Positions 16,706 through 24,651 of a stretch of 64,000 nucleotides of DNA are shown here, piece after piece. The notes below the pieces were generated by a model. The model had not been told where the DNA came from, ran no database searches, and was given only the letters and a program-made list of their open reading frames with translations. The position numbers and the translations under genes are program-made. Location of the stretch: contig JAXMCV010000002.1 in the NCBI GenBank assembly GCA_046349215.1, positions 434,001-498,000 of the forward strand, written 5' to 3'. Source of the stretch: JAJXWB01 sp046349215 (GTDB lineage: Bacteria > Pseudomonadota > Alphaproteobacteria > Rhizobiales > Beijerinckiaceae). Each line of letters starts with the position of its first letter. Position 1 is the first letter of the stretch.

Positions 16706-17152
16706 CTACCCTACCGCGGCCCTGCTCGTTCGCGCGCGCTCGTTGCGGCGACGGTCGTTCTCGATGATCTTCAGCAGCGACGTGATCGAGACCGAACGCA
16801 ACGTCGTCATGGCGATGTCGTCGATATCGGTCAGCACCCGGTGCAGCGCCCTGCCTTCCTCGTTGTCGTCAGCGATGGAGGCGTCGAGGTCGGGCGAGGG
16901 GTCCTCGAACAATTCGACTATGTCGAGCAGGGTGACGCGCTTCGGATTGCCGCAGAAGCGGTAGCCGCCGCCGGGACCGCGCACCGATTCAATCAGCCGC
17001 GCGCGCACCAGGGTTCGCAGCACCTTGGCCAGGTGGTTGAGCGAGATGTTGTATTTCTCGGCGATTTCGCCTGCGGAGATCTGCTGCTCGGGATGGGTGG
17101 CCAACTCGAGCACGGCATAAAGTCCGCAGATCGTCGCCTTCTGCAGTTTCAT
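16706..17152 (-). CDS. Rrf2-family transcriptional regulator (BadM-like)
   Basis: This is a 148-residue winged-helix Rrf2 protein: MKLQKATICGLYAVLELA at the start, the helix-turn-helix region ISAGEIAEKYNISLNHLAKV, then the wing GPGGGYRFCGNPK and TLLDIVELFE. The three clustered cysteines that bind an iron-sulfur cluster in IscR and NsrR are absent; only Cys9 and the Cys in YRFCGN are present. In R. palustris the Rrf2 protein BadM represses the benzoyl-CoA reductase operon, and position near bcr suggests the same job here. It is the last gene of a four-gene minus-strand run and converges on the thiolase gene. Confidence 0.85.
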   Translation of the reverse strand: MKLQKATICGLYAVLELATHPEQQISAGEIAEKYNISLNHLAKVLRTLVRARLIESVRGPGGGYRFCGNPKRVTLLDIVELFEDPSPDLDASIADDNEEGRALHRVLTDIDDIAMTTLRSVSITSLLKIIENDRRRNERARTSRAAVG

Positions 17153-17252
17153 CTCGACGCAGTCTTTCCGTCGGTGGCTTCGTGAGTGGCGTAGCGCCAG
17201 CGAGAACTAATGGCCACATATGGTTCGTTCCAGTCGCGAACGCCAGCGCTGG

Positions 17253-17270
17253 AACCCGTATCCACGGGTT
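17253..17270. terminator. Short hairpin between GNAT and Rrf2 genes
   Basis: AACCCGT (17253-17259), loop ATCC and ACGGGTT (17264-17270) form a perfect seven-pair stem in the 153-base gap. There is no run of T on the transcribed side, so it may be an attenuator or a processing site rather than a terminator. Confidence 0.3.
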
Positions 17271-17305
17271 TTCCCGCCCGAAATTCCGGCGCCGGTCGGC
17301 CGGCT

Positions 17306-17779
17306 TCAGCCAATTTCCTTCTCCATCTGGATATAGCGGCCAAAAATCATGCCCTGGCTACGGAAGAAGGCGAGCACGAGGTCGGCGTCGCGCTCGATGA
17401 GCGTCGAGACCTTTTCCACGCCCTCGCTCTGGAAAATCCCGCAGATCTCGTCGAACAGGCGGGTGCCGACATTGTTGACGCGGATCTCCGGATCGACGGC
17501 GACCGCGAACACCCAGCCGCGCGGCTCCGCTCCAAATTCGAAGGCGCGGATTTCTCCCGTTATGAAGCCGACGACGCGCCCGCCGAGTTCCGCCACAAGG
17601 AAGGCGCGTCTTCGCGCCTTGGGGCCGCAGAATTCCTCCAGCATGTCGCGCCAGTAGTCCGGCTTGGATTGGCCGGTGGTCGCCTTGTCCAGCGCGACGA
17701 TCGCCGGCGCGTCGGCGGCGTTCGCGCGCCGGATCGCGACGTCGCGGGCCGTCTTTCCTGACCTCGCCTCCATGGTCAT
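17306..17779 (-). CDS. GNAT-family N-acetyltransferase (BadL-like position)
   Basis: This 157-residue single-domain GNAT protein has VAVDPEIRVNNVGTRLFDEI near residue 95, corresponding to the acetyl-CoA pyrophosphate loop, and the FFRSQGMIFGRYIQMEK ending typical of the fold. The substrate is not readable. In R. palustris the bad cluster carries a GNAT gene (badL) beside badM, and protein acetyltransferases there control acyl-CoA ligases, so protein or small-molecule acetylation are both possible. A second ATG lies two codons downstream of the start used. It sits between the hemerythrin and Rrf2 genes. Confidence 0.78.
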   Translation of the reverse strand: MTMEARSGKTARDVAIRRANAADAPAIVALDKATTGQSKPDYWRDMLEEFCGPKARRRAFLVAELGGRVVGFITGEIRAFEFGAEPRGWVFAVAVDPEIRVNNVGTRLFDEICGIFQSEGVEKVSTLIERDADLVLAFFRSQGMIFGRYIQMEKEIG

Positions 17780-17849
17780 CCGCGCCTCTCGTTTCGTTCG
17801 TTTAGTCCCGCGGGCACTATAGCGGGCCAGGGCGATATGCGGGAGCCGG

Positions 17850-18341
17850 TCAGATGTCGTGGCGCGCGCAGTATTCGGCGTCCGCCTCCGAGGTCAGCGT
17901 ATTCTCGAGCGCGGGCAGAAGCGCGCGCTCTTCCTTTTCGATGTGGGATTGCAGGCGTTCGATCAGTTCGCCGCACAGCCGCCGGAAAGTCGTCCAGCCG
18001 GCGGGGTCGAAACCGTCCGCGAACCCGGCGGCGATCCGCAAATCGACTTCTGCGAAAACCTCGCGCAGGACGCGATGCTCCTCGCTCAACAATTCCGACA
18101 GGTCGCCCTCGCCGAACTCGACGAGATAGGGAAAGAGCGTTTCTTCCTCGAAGTCGAAATGCGCCGCTACTTCGCCGGCAAGGGCGTCGCGAAGCGTGCG
18201 GATCGCACGCCCGACATTTGCGTCGTCGCGCGGCGGCGGTTCTTTCAGGGTCAGCACCTTGCGCTCGATCTCGCCCAGCAGGGCGAGCGAGGCCATGTGA
18301 TCCTCGTGCAAGATACGGGAGGCGTTGAACTGGAAACTCAT
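17850..18341 (-). CDS. Hemerythrin-like HHE-domain protein
   Basis: This 163-residue four-helix protein has the diiron ligand pattern HEDH near residue 13, AAHFDFEEETLFPYL near 62, SEEHRVL near 90, and SHIEKEERALLPALE near 138. Hemerythrin-like proteins bind oxygen or nitric oxide, or protect and deliver iron. The start MSFQFNASRI follows GGGAGAGG; the eight codons further upstream lack such a site. It lies 20 bases after the tandem GNAT gene. Oxygen or nitric oxide scavenging next to oxygen-labile benzoyl-CoA reductase is a reasonable but unproven role. Confidence 0.82.
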   Translation of the reverse strand: MSFQFNASRILHEDHMASLALLGEIERKVLTLKEPPPRDDANVGRAIRTLRDALAGEVAAHFDFEEETLFPYLVEFGEGDLSELLSEEHRVLREVFAEVDLRIAAGFADGFDPAGWTTFRRLCGELIERLQSHIEKEERALLPALENTLTSEADAEYCARHDI

Positions 18342-18361
18342 CGACCTCTCCCGTCGCCTCG

Positions 18362-19312
18362 TCACAATTCGAGTGCGAGCGTCATGTTCTGGGTCGGGCG
18401 GAAGCCCATGCGGTCGAGGAAGGCGAGCAGTTCCGCATTATTCCACTCGACGATGGTGCGGACGCGTTCGACCCTGAGGTTGGCGAGTTGCCGCAGCAAT
18501 TGCGACACCAGTACCGAGCCGACGTTCTGGCCCGCGAACTCCCGGTCGACGCCGATCGTATCGAGCACGGCCTCGGTCTCAGCCTGTCCGAACTCGCCGT
18601 AGTCGACGCGCGCCATGACGAAGCCGGCCGGCGTATTGTCGATCTCCGCCACCATCGACATGCGCACGCCGTTCTTGCGCAGGACATCGTTGACCTTGCG
18701 TTTGAAATAGGTGGAGCGGTCGCGGCCCGTGATGTCGCGATCGATGCCGATGATCGAGGGCAGGTCGTCGGTGGTCAGCGAGCGGACCTCTACCCGGTCC
18801 TCCGAAAGGTCCTCGCCATTGCTCTCGACCTCGCCGGGACGCATCTCGCCCGCGAATTTCGCACAGGGCCGGCCGAGCACGAGGCGCGTTCCCAGCCTGA
18901 AGCCGGCGGAGCCAAGGAAATGCATCAGCGGCTCGTTCGGCCAGGCGACCTGGGTGCGTACGGAATGCGCGCCGCGACCGCGGGCGGCTGTCTGCAATTC
19001 CTTCATCAGCGCATGAGCGCCGCCGTGGCCGCGCACCGCGCTGTCGACGCCGATCGCATCGAGCACGGCGACGGGATGCCGGCCGCCGAATTCGCCGTCG
19101 AGCATGTGCGCCAGCGCAAAGCCCTGGATGCGGCCGTTCTCCTCATAGCCCAGCGAAATGAACCCGGCCGGCTCGGCGAGGCTGGCAGCCAGCCTGTTTT
19201 CGAAGAAGCCACGGCGCGCCTGGCCCGAAATGGCTGTATCGATCTCGACGACGCGATCGATGTCGGCTTTGCCGAGGCGGCGCGCGGCGCCCTGGACTTC
19301 GGTCGTGGACAT
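18362..19312 (-). CDS. Tandem-domain GNAT acetyltransferase
   Basis: This 316-residue protein is built from two GNAT domains. The first has IGVDSAVRGHGGAHALMKEL near residue 87 and the second IGVDREFAGQNVGSVLVSQL near residue 245; each is followed by an F-L-x(4)-GFR ending. Only the first keeps the canonical RGHGG pyrophosphate loop; the second has AGQNVG, so one domain may be regulatory or inactive. It is the first gene of the operon GNAT2-hemerythrin-GNAT-Rrf2. The substrate is unknown. The start is the only upstream ATG before the promoter region. Confidence 0.8.
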   Translation of the reverse strand: MSTTEVQGAARRLGKADIDRVVEIDTAISGQARRGFFENRLAASLAEPAGFISLGYEENGRIQGFALAHMLDGEFGGRHPVAVLDAIGVDSAVRGHGGAHALMKELQTAARGRGAHSVRTQVAWPNEPLMHFLGSAGFRLGTRLVLGRPCAKFAGEMRPGEVESNGEDLSEDRVEVRSLTTDDLPSIIGIDRDITGRDRSTYFKRKVNDVLRKNGVRMSMVAEIDNTPAGFVMARVDYGEFGQAETEAVLDTIGVDREFAGQNVGSVLVSQLLRQLANLRVERVRTIVEWNNAELLAFLDRMGFRPTQNMTLALEL

Positions 19313-19355
19313 GACTCCCGCTCCCCTGCCGCCCTTCCGGGCTACTCGTTATTTC

Positions 19356-19375
19356 GGTACTTCTATACTAGAATA
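19356..19375. promoter_or_regulatory. Second candidate Rrf2 operator (autoregulation)
   Basis: GGTACTTCTATACTAGAATA contains the inverted repeat TTCTA-TAC-TAGAA (19361-19373) and aligns with 12162-12181 at 12 of 20 positions, including GGTA at one end and GAATA at the other. It lies about 44 bases upstream of the first gene of the operon that ends with the Rrf2 regulator. A weaker FNR-like sequence, TTGCGGCGGATCAA (eight of ten), sits at 19436-19449. Confidence 0.4.
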
Positions 19376-19468
19376 AGCCGGACCTAGTTGCAAGGCGGCG
19401 CTGGAGGCGAAATCGCTGAATTTCCGGCCTGCGGGTTGCGGCGGATCAAATCTTGGCGCTTGCGGACG

Positions 19469-20974
19469 TCAGGCGAAGGTCTGCTTGACCGCGGCGCGGT
19501 CGACGGCGCCGTCCGGCTTGCGCGGCAACGCCGCCGCCAGGACTATGTGCTTCGGACGCTTGTAACGGGCGATCCGGCCGCCGACGAAGGCGGCGATGTC
19601 ATCAGGCGTCGCTTTCATTCCGGCCCGCAGCGCGCAAACGGCCTTGATTGCCTCGCCCCACTCCTTGTCCGGAACGCCGAAGACGACGGCGTCCTCGATG
19701 GCTTCGTGCGCTTTCAGCGCGGCTTCGACCTCCGCGGGATAGACGTTCTCGCCGCCGGGCTTGATCAGTTCCTTCGCCGGGCTGCGCCCCTTGTAGAAGA
19801 GATAGCCGTCCGCATCGAAGGCGCCGGTGTCGCCCGTATGATGCCAGCCGTTGCGGAACGTGCTCGCCGTATCGTCGGGCAGGTTCCAATAGCCTTCGAA
19901 CACGACAGGACCGCGCACGACGATCTCGCCGGTCTGGCCGACAGGCACAGGATTGTCGCTCTCGTCGAACAGATCGAGGGCGCTCATCAGCATCGGTCGA
20001 CCGGCCGAACCCGGGCGGTCTCTGAACGGCGCCATGGTCACGAAACCCGACGTCTCGGTTTGTCCGAAAGCGACGTGGAAACGCGCATCCGGACAGGCGG
20101 TCTCGAACCGCCCGATCGTCTCGGGAGAATCGAGGCCGGTTACGATCCGCAGGCTCGCCAGCGACGCGTCGCCGGCGCAGGCATCCAGCAATTGGCCGAG
20201 CATCGGCGCGAATTCCACGAAAAGCGTCGCCTTGTGCACGGCGATGTCCGCCTTCGCCTGCCGGGCGTCGAATTTCGGAGTGATCACGACGCAGGCGCCG
20301 GCGCAGATGCAAGTGAGGAGCAGGTTCAGGCCTGCTACGTGAAACAGGGGCAGGGGAGCGTAGCCGACATCCCGAGGCCCGACTCCCCATGCAGAAATCG
20401 CCTGCGCGGCGTTGGCGATCAGATTGGCCTGCGTCAGCAACGCGCCGCGTGGGCGCCCGCCGACCGCGGCCGTATGGATCATCGCGAATGGTCCCGCTTC
20501 GCCATGCGGCTTTGTCGCCGCGCTCGCCTTGTCGAGCAAGGTCGCAATGCCGACGAATTGCCCGGATGCTTCGCCGATGCCGATCCATCGATGCACGCGC
20601 GCGAATTCCGCGCGCGAGGACCGGAACGTCTCCTGATGCGATCCGCTCGCCACGACGATTTTTGATGTGGCGTCCCCGACGATGTAGGCGATTTCGTCGC
20701 CGCTGAGCCGCCAGTTGACCGGAACGACGATCGCGCCCAGCCAAGCGGCTGCCCCATAGAGTTCGACGAATTCCGGCCCGTTGTCGGCGACGACGACAAT
20801 CCGGTCGCCCGGCGCTATTCCCTCCGCCGCGAGGGCGCCGGAGAGACGCTCCACGCGCGCCAGATATTCGGCGTGAGTGACGCGTCGTTCGCCGAAGACG
20901 AAGGCGGCGCGATCGGGAAAGAGAGCGGCGTTGCGCTTCAGGACGTCGATCAGGCCGTATGATCGCAATTCCAT
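19469..20974 (-). CDS. Acyl-CoA synthetase-like adenylate-forming protein with degenerate motifs
   Basis: This 501-residue member of the ANL superfamily keeps FGQTETSGF, the YLFYKGRSPAKELIKPGGEN hinge region and YPAEVE. Two hallmark motifs are altered. The phosphate-binding loop (usually TSGTTGxPKG) reads HTAAVGGRPRG near residue 170, and the C-terminal catalytic lysine motif (usually GK near the end) reads PDGAVDR, with Ala490 in the lysine position. Adenylation may therefore be weak or absent. It is the last gene of the carboxylase operon, 57 bases after the carboxyltransferase. The start MELRSYGLI follows GGGGAGG; six upstream codons lack a site. Confidence 0.82.
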   Translation of the reverse strand: MELRSYGLIDVLKRNAALFPDRAAFVFGERRVTHAEYLARVERLSGALAAEGIAPGDRIVVVADNGPEFVELYGAAAWLGAIVVPVNWRLSGDEIAYIVGDATSKIVVASGSHQETFRSSRAEFARVHRWIGIGEASGQFVGIATLLDKASAATKPHGEAGPFAMIHTAAVGGRPRGALLTQANLIANAAQAISAWGVGPRDVGYAPLPLFHVAGLNLLLTCICAGACVVITPKFDARQAKADIAVHKATLFVEFAPMLGQLLDACAGDASLASLRIVTGLDSPETIGRFETACPDARFHVAFGQTETSGFVTMAPFRDRPGSAGRPMLMSALDLFDESDNPVPVGQTGEIVVRGPVVFEGYWNLPDDTASTFRNGWHHTGDTGAFDADGYLFYKGRSPAKELIKPGGENVYPAEVEAALKAHEAIEDAVVFGVPDKEWGEAIKAVCALRAGMKATPDDIAAFVGGRIARYKRPKHIVLAAALPRKPDGAVDRAAVKQTFA

Positions 20975-21031
20975 CGCCTCCCCCCGTTTCATATTGATCG
21001 GATGTTTGCCGCGTCCGGACGGGAAGGCAAG

Positions 21032-22639
21032 TCAGAACCGGAACACGCCGTATCCCTTTTCGCCGAGCGGGGCGTTCAGCGATGCGGAAATGGCGACGCC
21101 GAGCGCATTGCGGGTATCGACTGGGTCGATGACGCCATCGTCCCAGATCTCCGACGTCGAATAATAGGCCGACGTCTGCTCCTGATAGGCGGCCAGCGTT
21201 TCCGACCGCACCCGGTCGAGCGTCGCCTGATCGACGGGCTCGCCGGCCCGGCGCATCTGGTTGGCCTTTACTTCTACCAGCGTGTTCGCCGCCTGGTCGC
21301 CGCCCATCACGCCGATCTGGTGGTTCGGCCAGGCAAACAGAAGTCGCGCATCGAAGGCCCGCCCGCACATCCCGTAGTTGCCGGCGCCGAACGAGCCGTT
21401 GCACATGACGGTGAATTTCGGAACGCGCGCGCAGCTCTGCGCCATGATCATCTTGGCGCCGTCCTTCGTTATACCGCGACGCTCGTATTCCCGACCGATC
21501 ATGTAGCCCGTGATGTTCTGAAGAAACACCAGGGGCGTATTGTTCTGGTCGCAGAGTTCGATGAAATGTGCGCCCTTGAGCGAGGAATCGTTGAACAGTA
21601 CGCCATTGTTGGCGAGGATGCCCACCTTGAAGCCCCAGATATTGGCATAGCCGCAGACCAGCGTCGTCCCGTAGTTCGGCTGGTATTCGTGGAAGCGGCT
21701 GCCATCGACGATGCGCGCAATGATTTCACGCATGTCGAACTGCTTCTTGATGTCGTCGGGAAGTATGCCGTAGAGCTCGGACGGATCGTACGCCGGCGGT
21801 TCGGGCGTTTCGCGTTGTGCCGCCCATTTGGCGGGACGGTCCCATTGCGAGACGATCTCGCGGCCGATCAGGATAGCCTCGTCTTCGTTCGAGGCGGGAT
21901 AATCGCATGAGCCGCTGACGCTGGTGTGCATGTCGGCGCCGCCCAGTTCCTCGACGGTGGAATCCTCGCCTGTTGCAGCCTTCACGAGCGGTGGTCCGCC
22001 GAGAAAGACCGCGCCGGTTCCACGAACGATCACGCTGTAGTCCGACAGCGCGGGAATATATGCGCCGCCCGCCGTGCAATGGCCGAAGACCAGCGACAAT
22101 TGCTTGACGCCCATCTTCGACAGGATCGACTGGTTCCGGAAGATCCTGCCGCCGTTGTACTTGTCTGGAAACAACTGCGATTGCAGAGGCAGGAATCCGC
22201 CGGCGGAATCGCAGAGGTGAATGACGGGAAGACGGTTTTCGATGGCGATGTCGAGCGCGCGGACGATCTTCTTCGTCGTCAGCGGATACCAGGCGCCGCC
22301 CTTCACGCTCTGGTCGTCGGCGCGTATGATTGCTTCGCGTCCGCTGACAATACCGATGCCTACGATCGAACTCGCTGAAGGCGCCTCGCCGCCATAGGCC
22401 ATGTTGGCCGCCAGCGAAGACAGTTCGAGAAAGGGCGTTCCCGGATCGAGAAGCTTCTCGATGCGCTCGCGCGGACGCATCTTTCCCTGACTGGCGAGCC
22501 TGTCGAGATCGCGCTGCGGACGTACGTGGCGCGCTTTTTCCTGCTTGTCGCGGAAGGCCGCGACAAGGGCGCGATTATGGGCCTCGTTGCGTCGAAATTC
22601 GGGGCTGGAGTTAGAGATCGCCGATTGTATCTTGCGCAT
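21032..22639 (-). CDS. Acyl-CoA carboxylase carboxyltransferase subunit (AtuC/LiuB-like)
   Basis: This 535-residue carboxyltransferase is of the methylcrotonoyl/geranyl-CoA carboxylase type. It has LCDSAGGFLPLQ, the oxyanion-forming FGHCTAGGAYIPALSDYS and FLGGPPLVKAATGE in the N-domain, and NITGYMIGREYE, NGSFGAGNYGMCGRAF and WPNHQIGVMGGDQAA in the C-domain. It transfers carboxylate from carboxybiotin to the gamma carbon of an alpha,beta-unsaturated acyl-CoA. The AtuA-like neighbour and the lack of an HMG-CoA lyase favour a geranyl-CoA-like rather than leucine-derived substrate; this is inferred. GAGG lies eight bases before the start. Confidence 0.88.
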   Translation of the reverse strand: MRKIQSAISNSSPEFRRNEAHNRALVAAFRDKQEKARHVRPQRDLDRLASQGKMRPRERIEKLLDPGTPFLELSSLAANMAYGGEAPSASSIVGIGIVSGREAIIRADDQSVKGGAWYPLTTKKIVRALDIAIENRLPVIHLCDSAGGFLPLQSQLFPDKYNGGRIFRNQSILSKMGVKQLSLVFGHCTAGGAYIPALSDYSVIVRGTGAVFLGGPPLVKAATGEDSTVEELGGADMHTSVSGSCDYPASNEDEAILIGREIVSQWDRPAKWAAQRETPEPPAYDPSELYGILPDDIKKQFDMREIIARIVDGSRFHEYQPNYGTTLVCGYANIWGFKVGILANNGVLFNDSSLKGAHFIELCDQNNTPLVFLQNITGYMIGREYERRGITKDGAKMIMAQSCARVPKFTVMCNGSFGAGNYGMCGRAFDARLLFAWPNHQIGVMGGDQAANTLVEVKANQMRRAGEPVDQATLDRVRSETLAAYQEQTSAYYSTSEIWDDGVIDPVDTRNALGVAISASLNAPLGEKGYGVFRF

Positions 22640-22643
22640 CGTC

Positions 22644-23147
22644 TCAATCCTCGACCGCAGGCGCGAGCCGCGCGATCAATTCGTCCTTGTCGAATTTTTC
22701 GCCGATCTCCTTCAGAACGTCGAGAATGACGCCGTCGCGCGGAGCGGTCAGCGCGGTCTGCAATTTCATGCTTTCGATCGTGACGACCGTCTCGCCACGC
22801 GCGACCGAATCGCCCGGCGCCTTGTGAACCGAGACGACGGCGCCCGGCATCGGCGCATGTATCTCGTCGCGTGTCACATCGCGACCTGCCGATTCTTCAC
22901 GCGCATCGATCAATTCGACTTCGTGCGTCCTGCCGTCGATGCGAACGAAGCAGACTTCTCGCGCTTCGTGCGCGATGGCGCGTGCGAAATCGACCCTCGC
23001 GTCGTCGATATGGAGACAGCCCGTCGCGCCGGATGTCTCATTCGCGATTTCGTATTCGCAGCCGTCGACCTTCAGCCTCAGGCGTGGCCTGCGTTGTACG
23101 ATTTCGATAGAATGCTTCTCGCCGTCGAGCGTCAGGTGGAGCGCCAT
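22644..23147 (-). CDS. Biotin carboxyl carrier subunit
   Basis: This 167-residue protein ends in a biotinyl domain with the motif IESMKLQ, in which Lys128 is the biotin site, followed by GEKFDKDELIARL. The N-terminal 90 residues resemble the linker region (BT domain) found in fused carboxylase alpha subunits. In Pseudomonas AtuF and LiuD the carrier and biotin carboxylase are one chain; here they are separate genes with one base between them. The start MALHLTLDGE follows GGAGG at seven-base spacing. Biotinylation would require BirA acting elsewhere in the genome. Confidence 0.88.
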   Translation of the reverse strand: MALHLTLDGEKHSIEIVQRRPRLRLKVDGCEYEIANETSGATGCLHIDDARVDFARAIAHEAREVCFVRIDGRTHEVELIDAREESAGRDVTRDEIHAPMPGAVVSVHKAPGDSVARGETVVTIESMKLQTALTAPRDGVILDVLKEIGEKFDKDELIARLAPAVED

Positions 23148-23148
23148 T

Positions 23149-24651
23149 TCAGTTCCTCCAGCCGCCAATCGAGGCGTAGGGCTCTTCCACATTCTCGATC
23201 GCCGCGCGGAATTCGCGTTGTCCGAGCGCGGCGATGATCAGCGCATGATCGCGGTCGCGGCGCGCCGCAGGGACGGGGGCGAGTTCCGCGGCCTGCTCGA
23301 CGACGAAGCCCGTATGGATCGAGCCGGAACGAAAGGCGTTCGTGCGCAGAATACGCACGAGGTAATCGATATTGGTGCGCAGCCCCAGGACCGTCAGTTC
23401 GCGAAGGGCTGCGACCATGCGGTCGATCGCCTGGCTTCTGTCCGTGCCCCACACGACGAGTTTCGCCAGCATCGGATCGAAATCGGCGCTCACTCTCTGG
23501 CCTTCGCAAAGCGCGCTCTCGAACCTGACGTGCGGGCCGACGGGCGCGTGCAGCAGGCGAATGACGCCCGTCGCGGGCAGGAAATTGTTGTCCGGTTCCT
23601 CGGCGCAGATGCGACACTCGATCGAATGGCCCGATGCGCGGGTCTGCGTCTGGACCAGGGGCATTGCAAGGCCAGCGGCTATTTCGATCTGGGCCCGCAC
23701 GAGATCGATATTGCAGATCATTTCCGTTACGGGGTGCTCGACCTGCAGGCGCGTATTCATTTCCAGGAAGAAGAAGCGCCCATCGGCGCCCAGGATGAAT
23801 TCGATTGTTCCGGCGTTGCGATAGCGCGCGGCGGCTGCAAGCCGCACAGCCGCCTCGCAGATCGCCTCACGTGCGCCGGCAGGCAGCGGCGCGGCCGGCG
23901 CCTCCTCGATGATCTTCTGGAAGCGTCGCTGGACCGAACATTCGCGCTCGAACAGATGGATCGCCTGTCCTGCGCCGTCGCCCAGCACCTGCACCTCGAT
24001 ATGGCGCGGACGCTCCACGTAGGTTTCCGCGTAGATGCGACCGTCGCCGAAGTAGCGCCGCGCCTCGCCCGCCGCCAGCCGCGCGCGCTCCCGCAGTTCG
24101 GACGCGTCGCGCACGATGCTCATGCCCTTGCCGCCGCCGCCGGCCGCGGCCTTGATCAGCAGGGGGAAGCCGATCGTCTGCGCCTCGACGACAAAGGCTT
24201 CGATGTCGTCGCCAGCCTGAACGGACGGAGCGACAGGCGCCCCGTGCCGTGCTGCAAATTCGCGCGCCGAAATCTTGTCTCCCATAAGGTCGATCGTGTC
24301 CGCGTCCGGCCCGATGAAGGTGAGGCCGGCAGCCGCGACCTTGCGCGCAAAGGCTGCATTCTCGGACAGAAAGCCGTAACCGGGATGGATCGCATCGGCG
24401 CCGCACGCCTGCGCGATTGCGATGATCCTGTCTGCGTCGAGATGCGCGGCGACCGGCGTGTCGCCGAAGATTTCGTGCGCTTCGTCGGCGAAGCGGACGT
24501 GCGCTGCCTCCGCTTCGACGCGGTGATAGATGGCGACGCTGGGTATATTCATCTCGCGTAATGTGCGCATCACGCGGACGGCGATCTCGCCGCGATTGGC
24601 GATCAACACCTTACGGAACAGCGGCCGCGCGTCTGAATCGATTTCGGTCAC
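23149..24651 (-). CDS. Biotin carboxylase subunit of an acyl-CoA carboxylase
   Basis: This 500-residue ATP-grasp enzyme begins with VLIANRGEIAVRVMRTLRE, then has HPGYGFLSENAAFA, the glycine-rich loop AAAGGGGKGM, FERECSVQRRFQKIIEEAPA and the catalytic EMNTRLQVEHPVTE. It carboxylates biotin on the carrier protein with ATP and bicarbonate. It lacks a C-terminal biotinyl domain, which is encoded next door. Its start overlaps the stop of the AtuA-like gene (ATGA). The closest functional class is the methylcrotonoyl/geranyl-CoA carboxylase alpha subunit, split at the linker. Confidence 0.9.
   Translation of the reverse strand: MTEIDSDARPLFRKVLIANRGEIAVRVMRTLREMNIPSVAIYHRVEAEAAHVRFADEAHEIFGDTPVAAHLDADRIIAIAQACGADAIHPGYGFLSENAAFARKVAAAGLTFIGPDADTIDLMGDKISAREFAARHGAPVAPSVQAGDDIEAFVVEAQTIGFPLLIKAAAGGGGKGMSIVRDASELRERARLAAGEARRYFGDGRIYAETYVERPRHIEVQVLGDGAGQAIHLFERECSVQRRFQKIIEEAPAAPLPAGAREAICEAAVRLAAAARYRNAGTIEFILGADGRFFFLEMNTRLQVEHPVTEMICNIDLVRAQIEIAAGLAMPLVQTQTRASGHSIECRICAEEPDNNFLPATGVIRLLHAPVGPHVRFESALCEGQRVSADFDPMLAKLVVWGTDRSQAIDRMVAALRELTVLGLRTNIDYLVRILRTNAFRSGSIHTGFVVEQAAELAPVPAARRDRDHALIIAALGQREFRAAIENVEEPYASIGGWRN

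Noticed and set aside
16706..17152. IscR or NsrR identity for the Rrf2 protein
   Set aside because: The three clustered cysteine ligands are missing.
21032..24651. Leucine-pathway methylcrotonoyl-CoA carboxylase (LiuBD)
   Set aside because: No HMG-CoA lyase gene is nearby, and an AtuA-family gene overlaps the operon; left as an alternative, not the main call.
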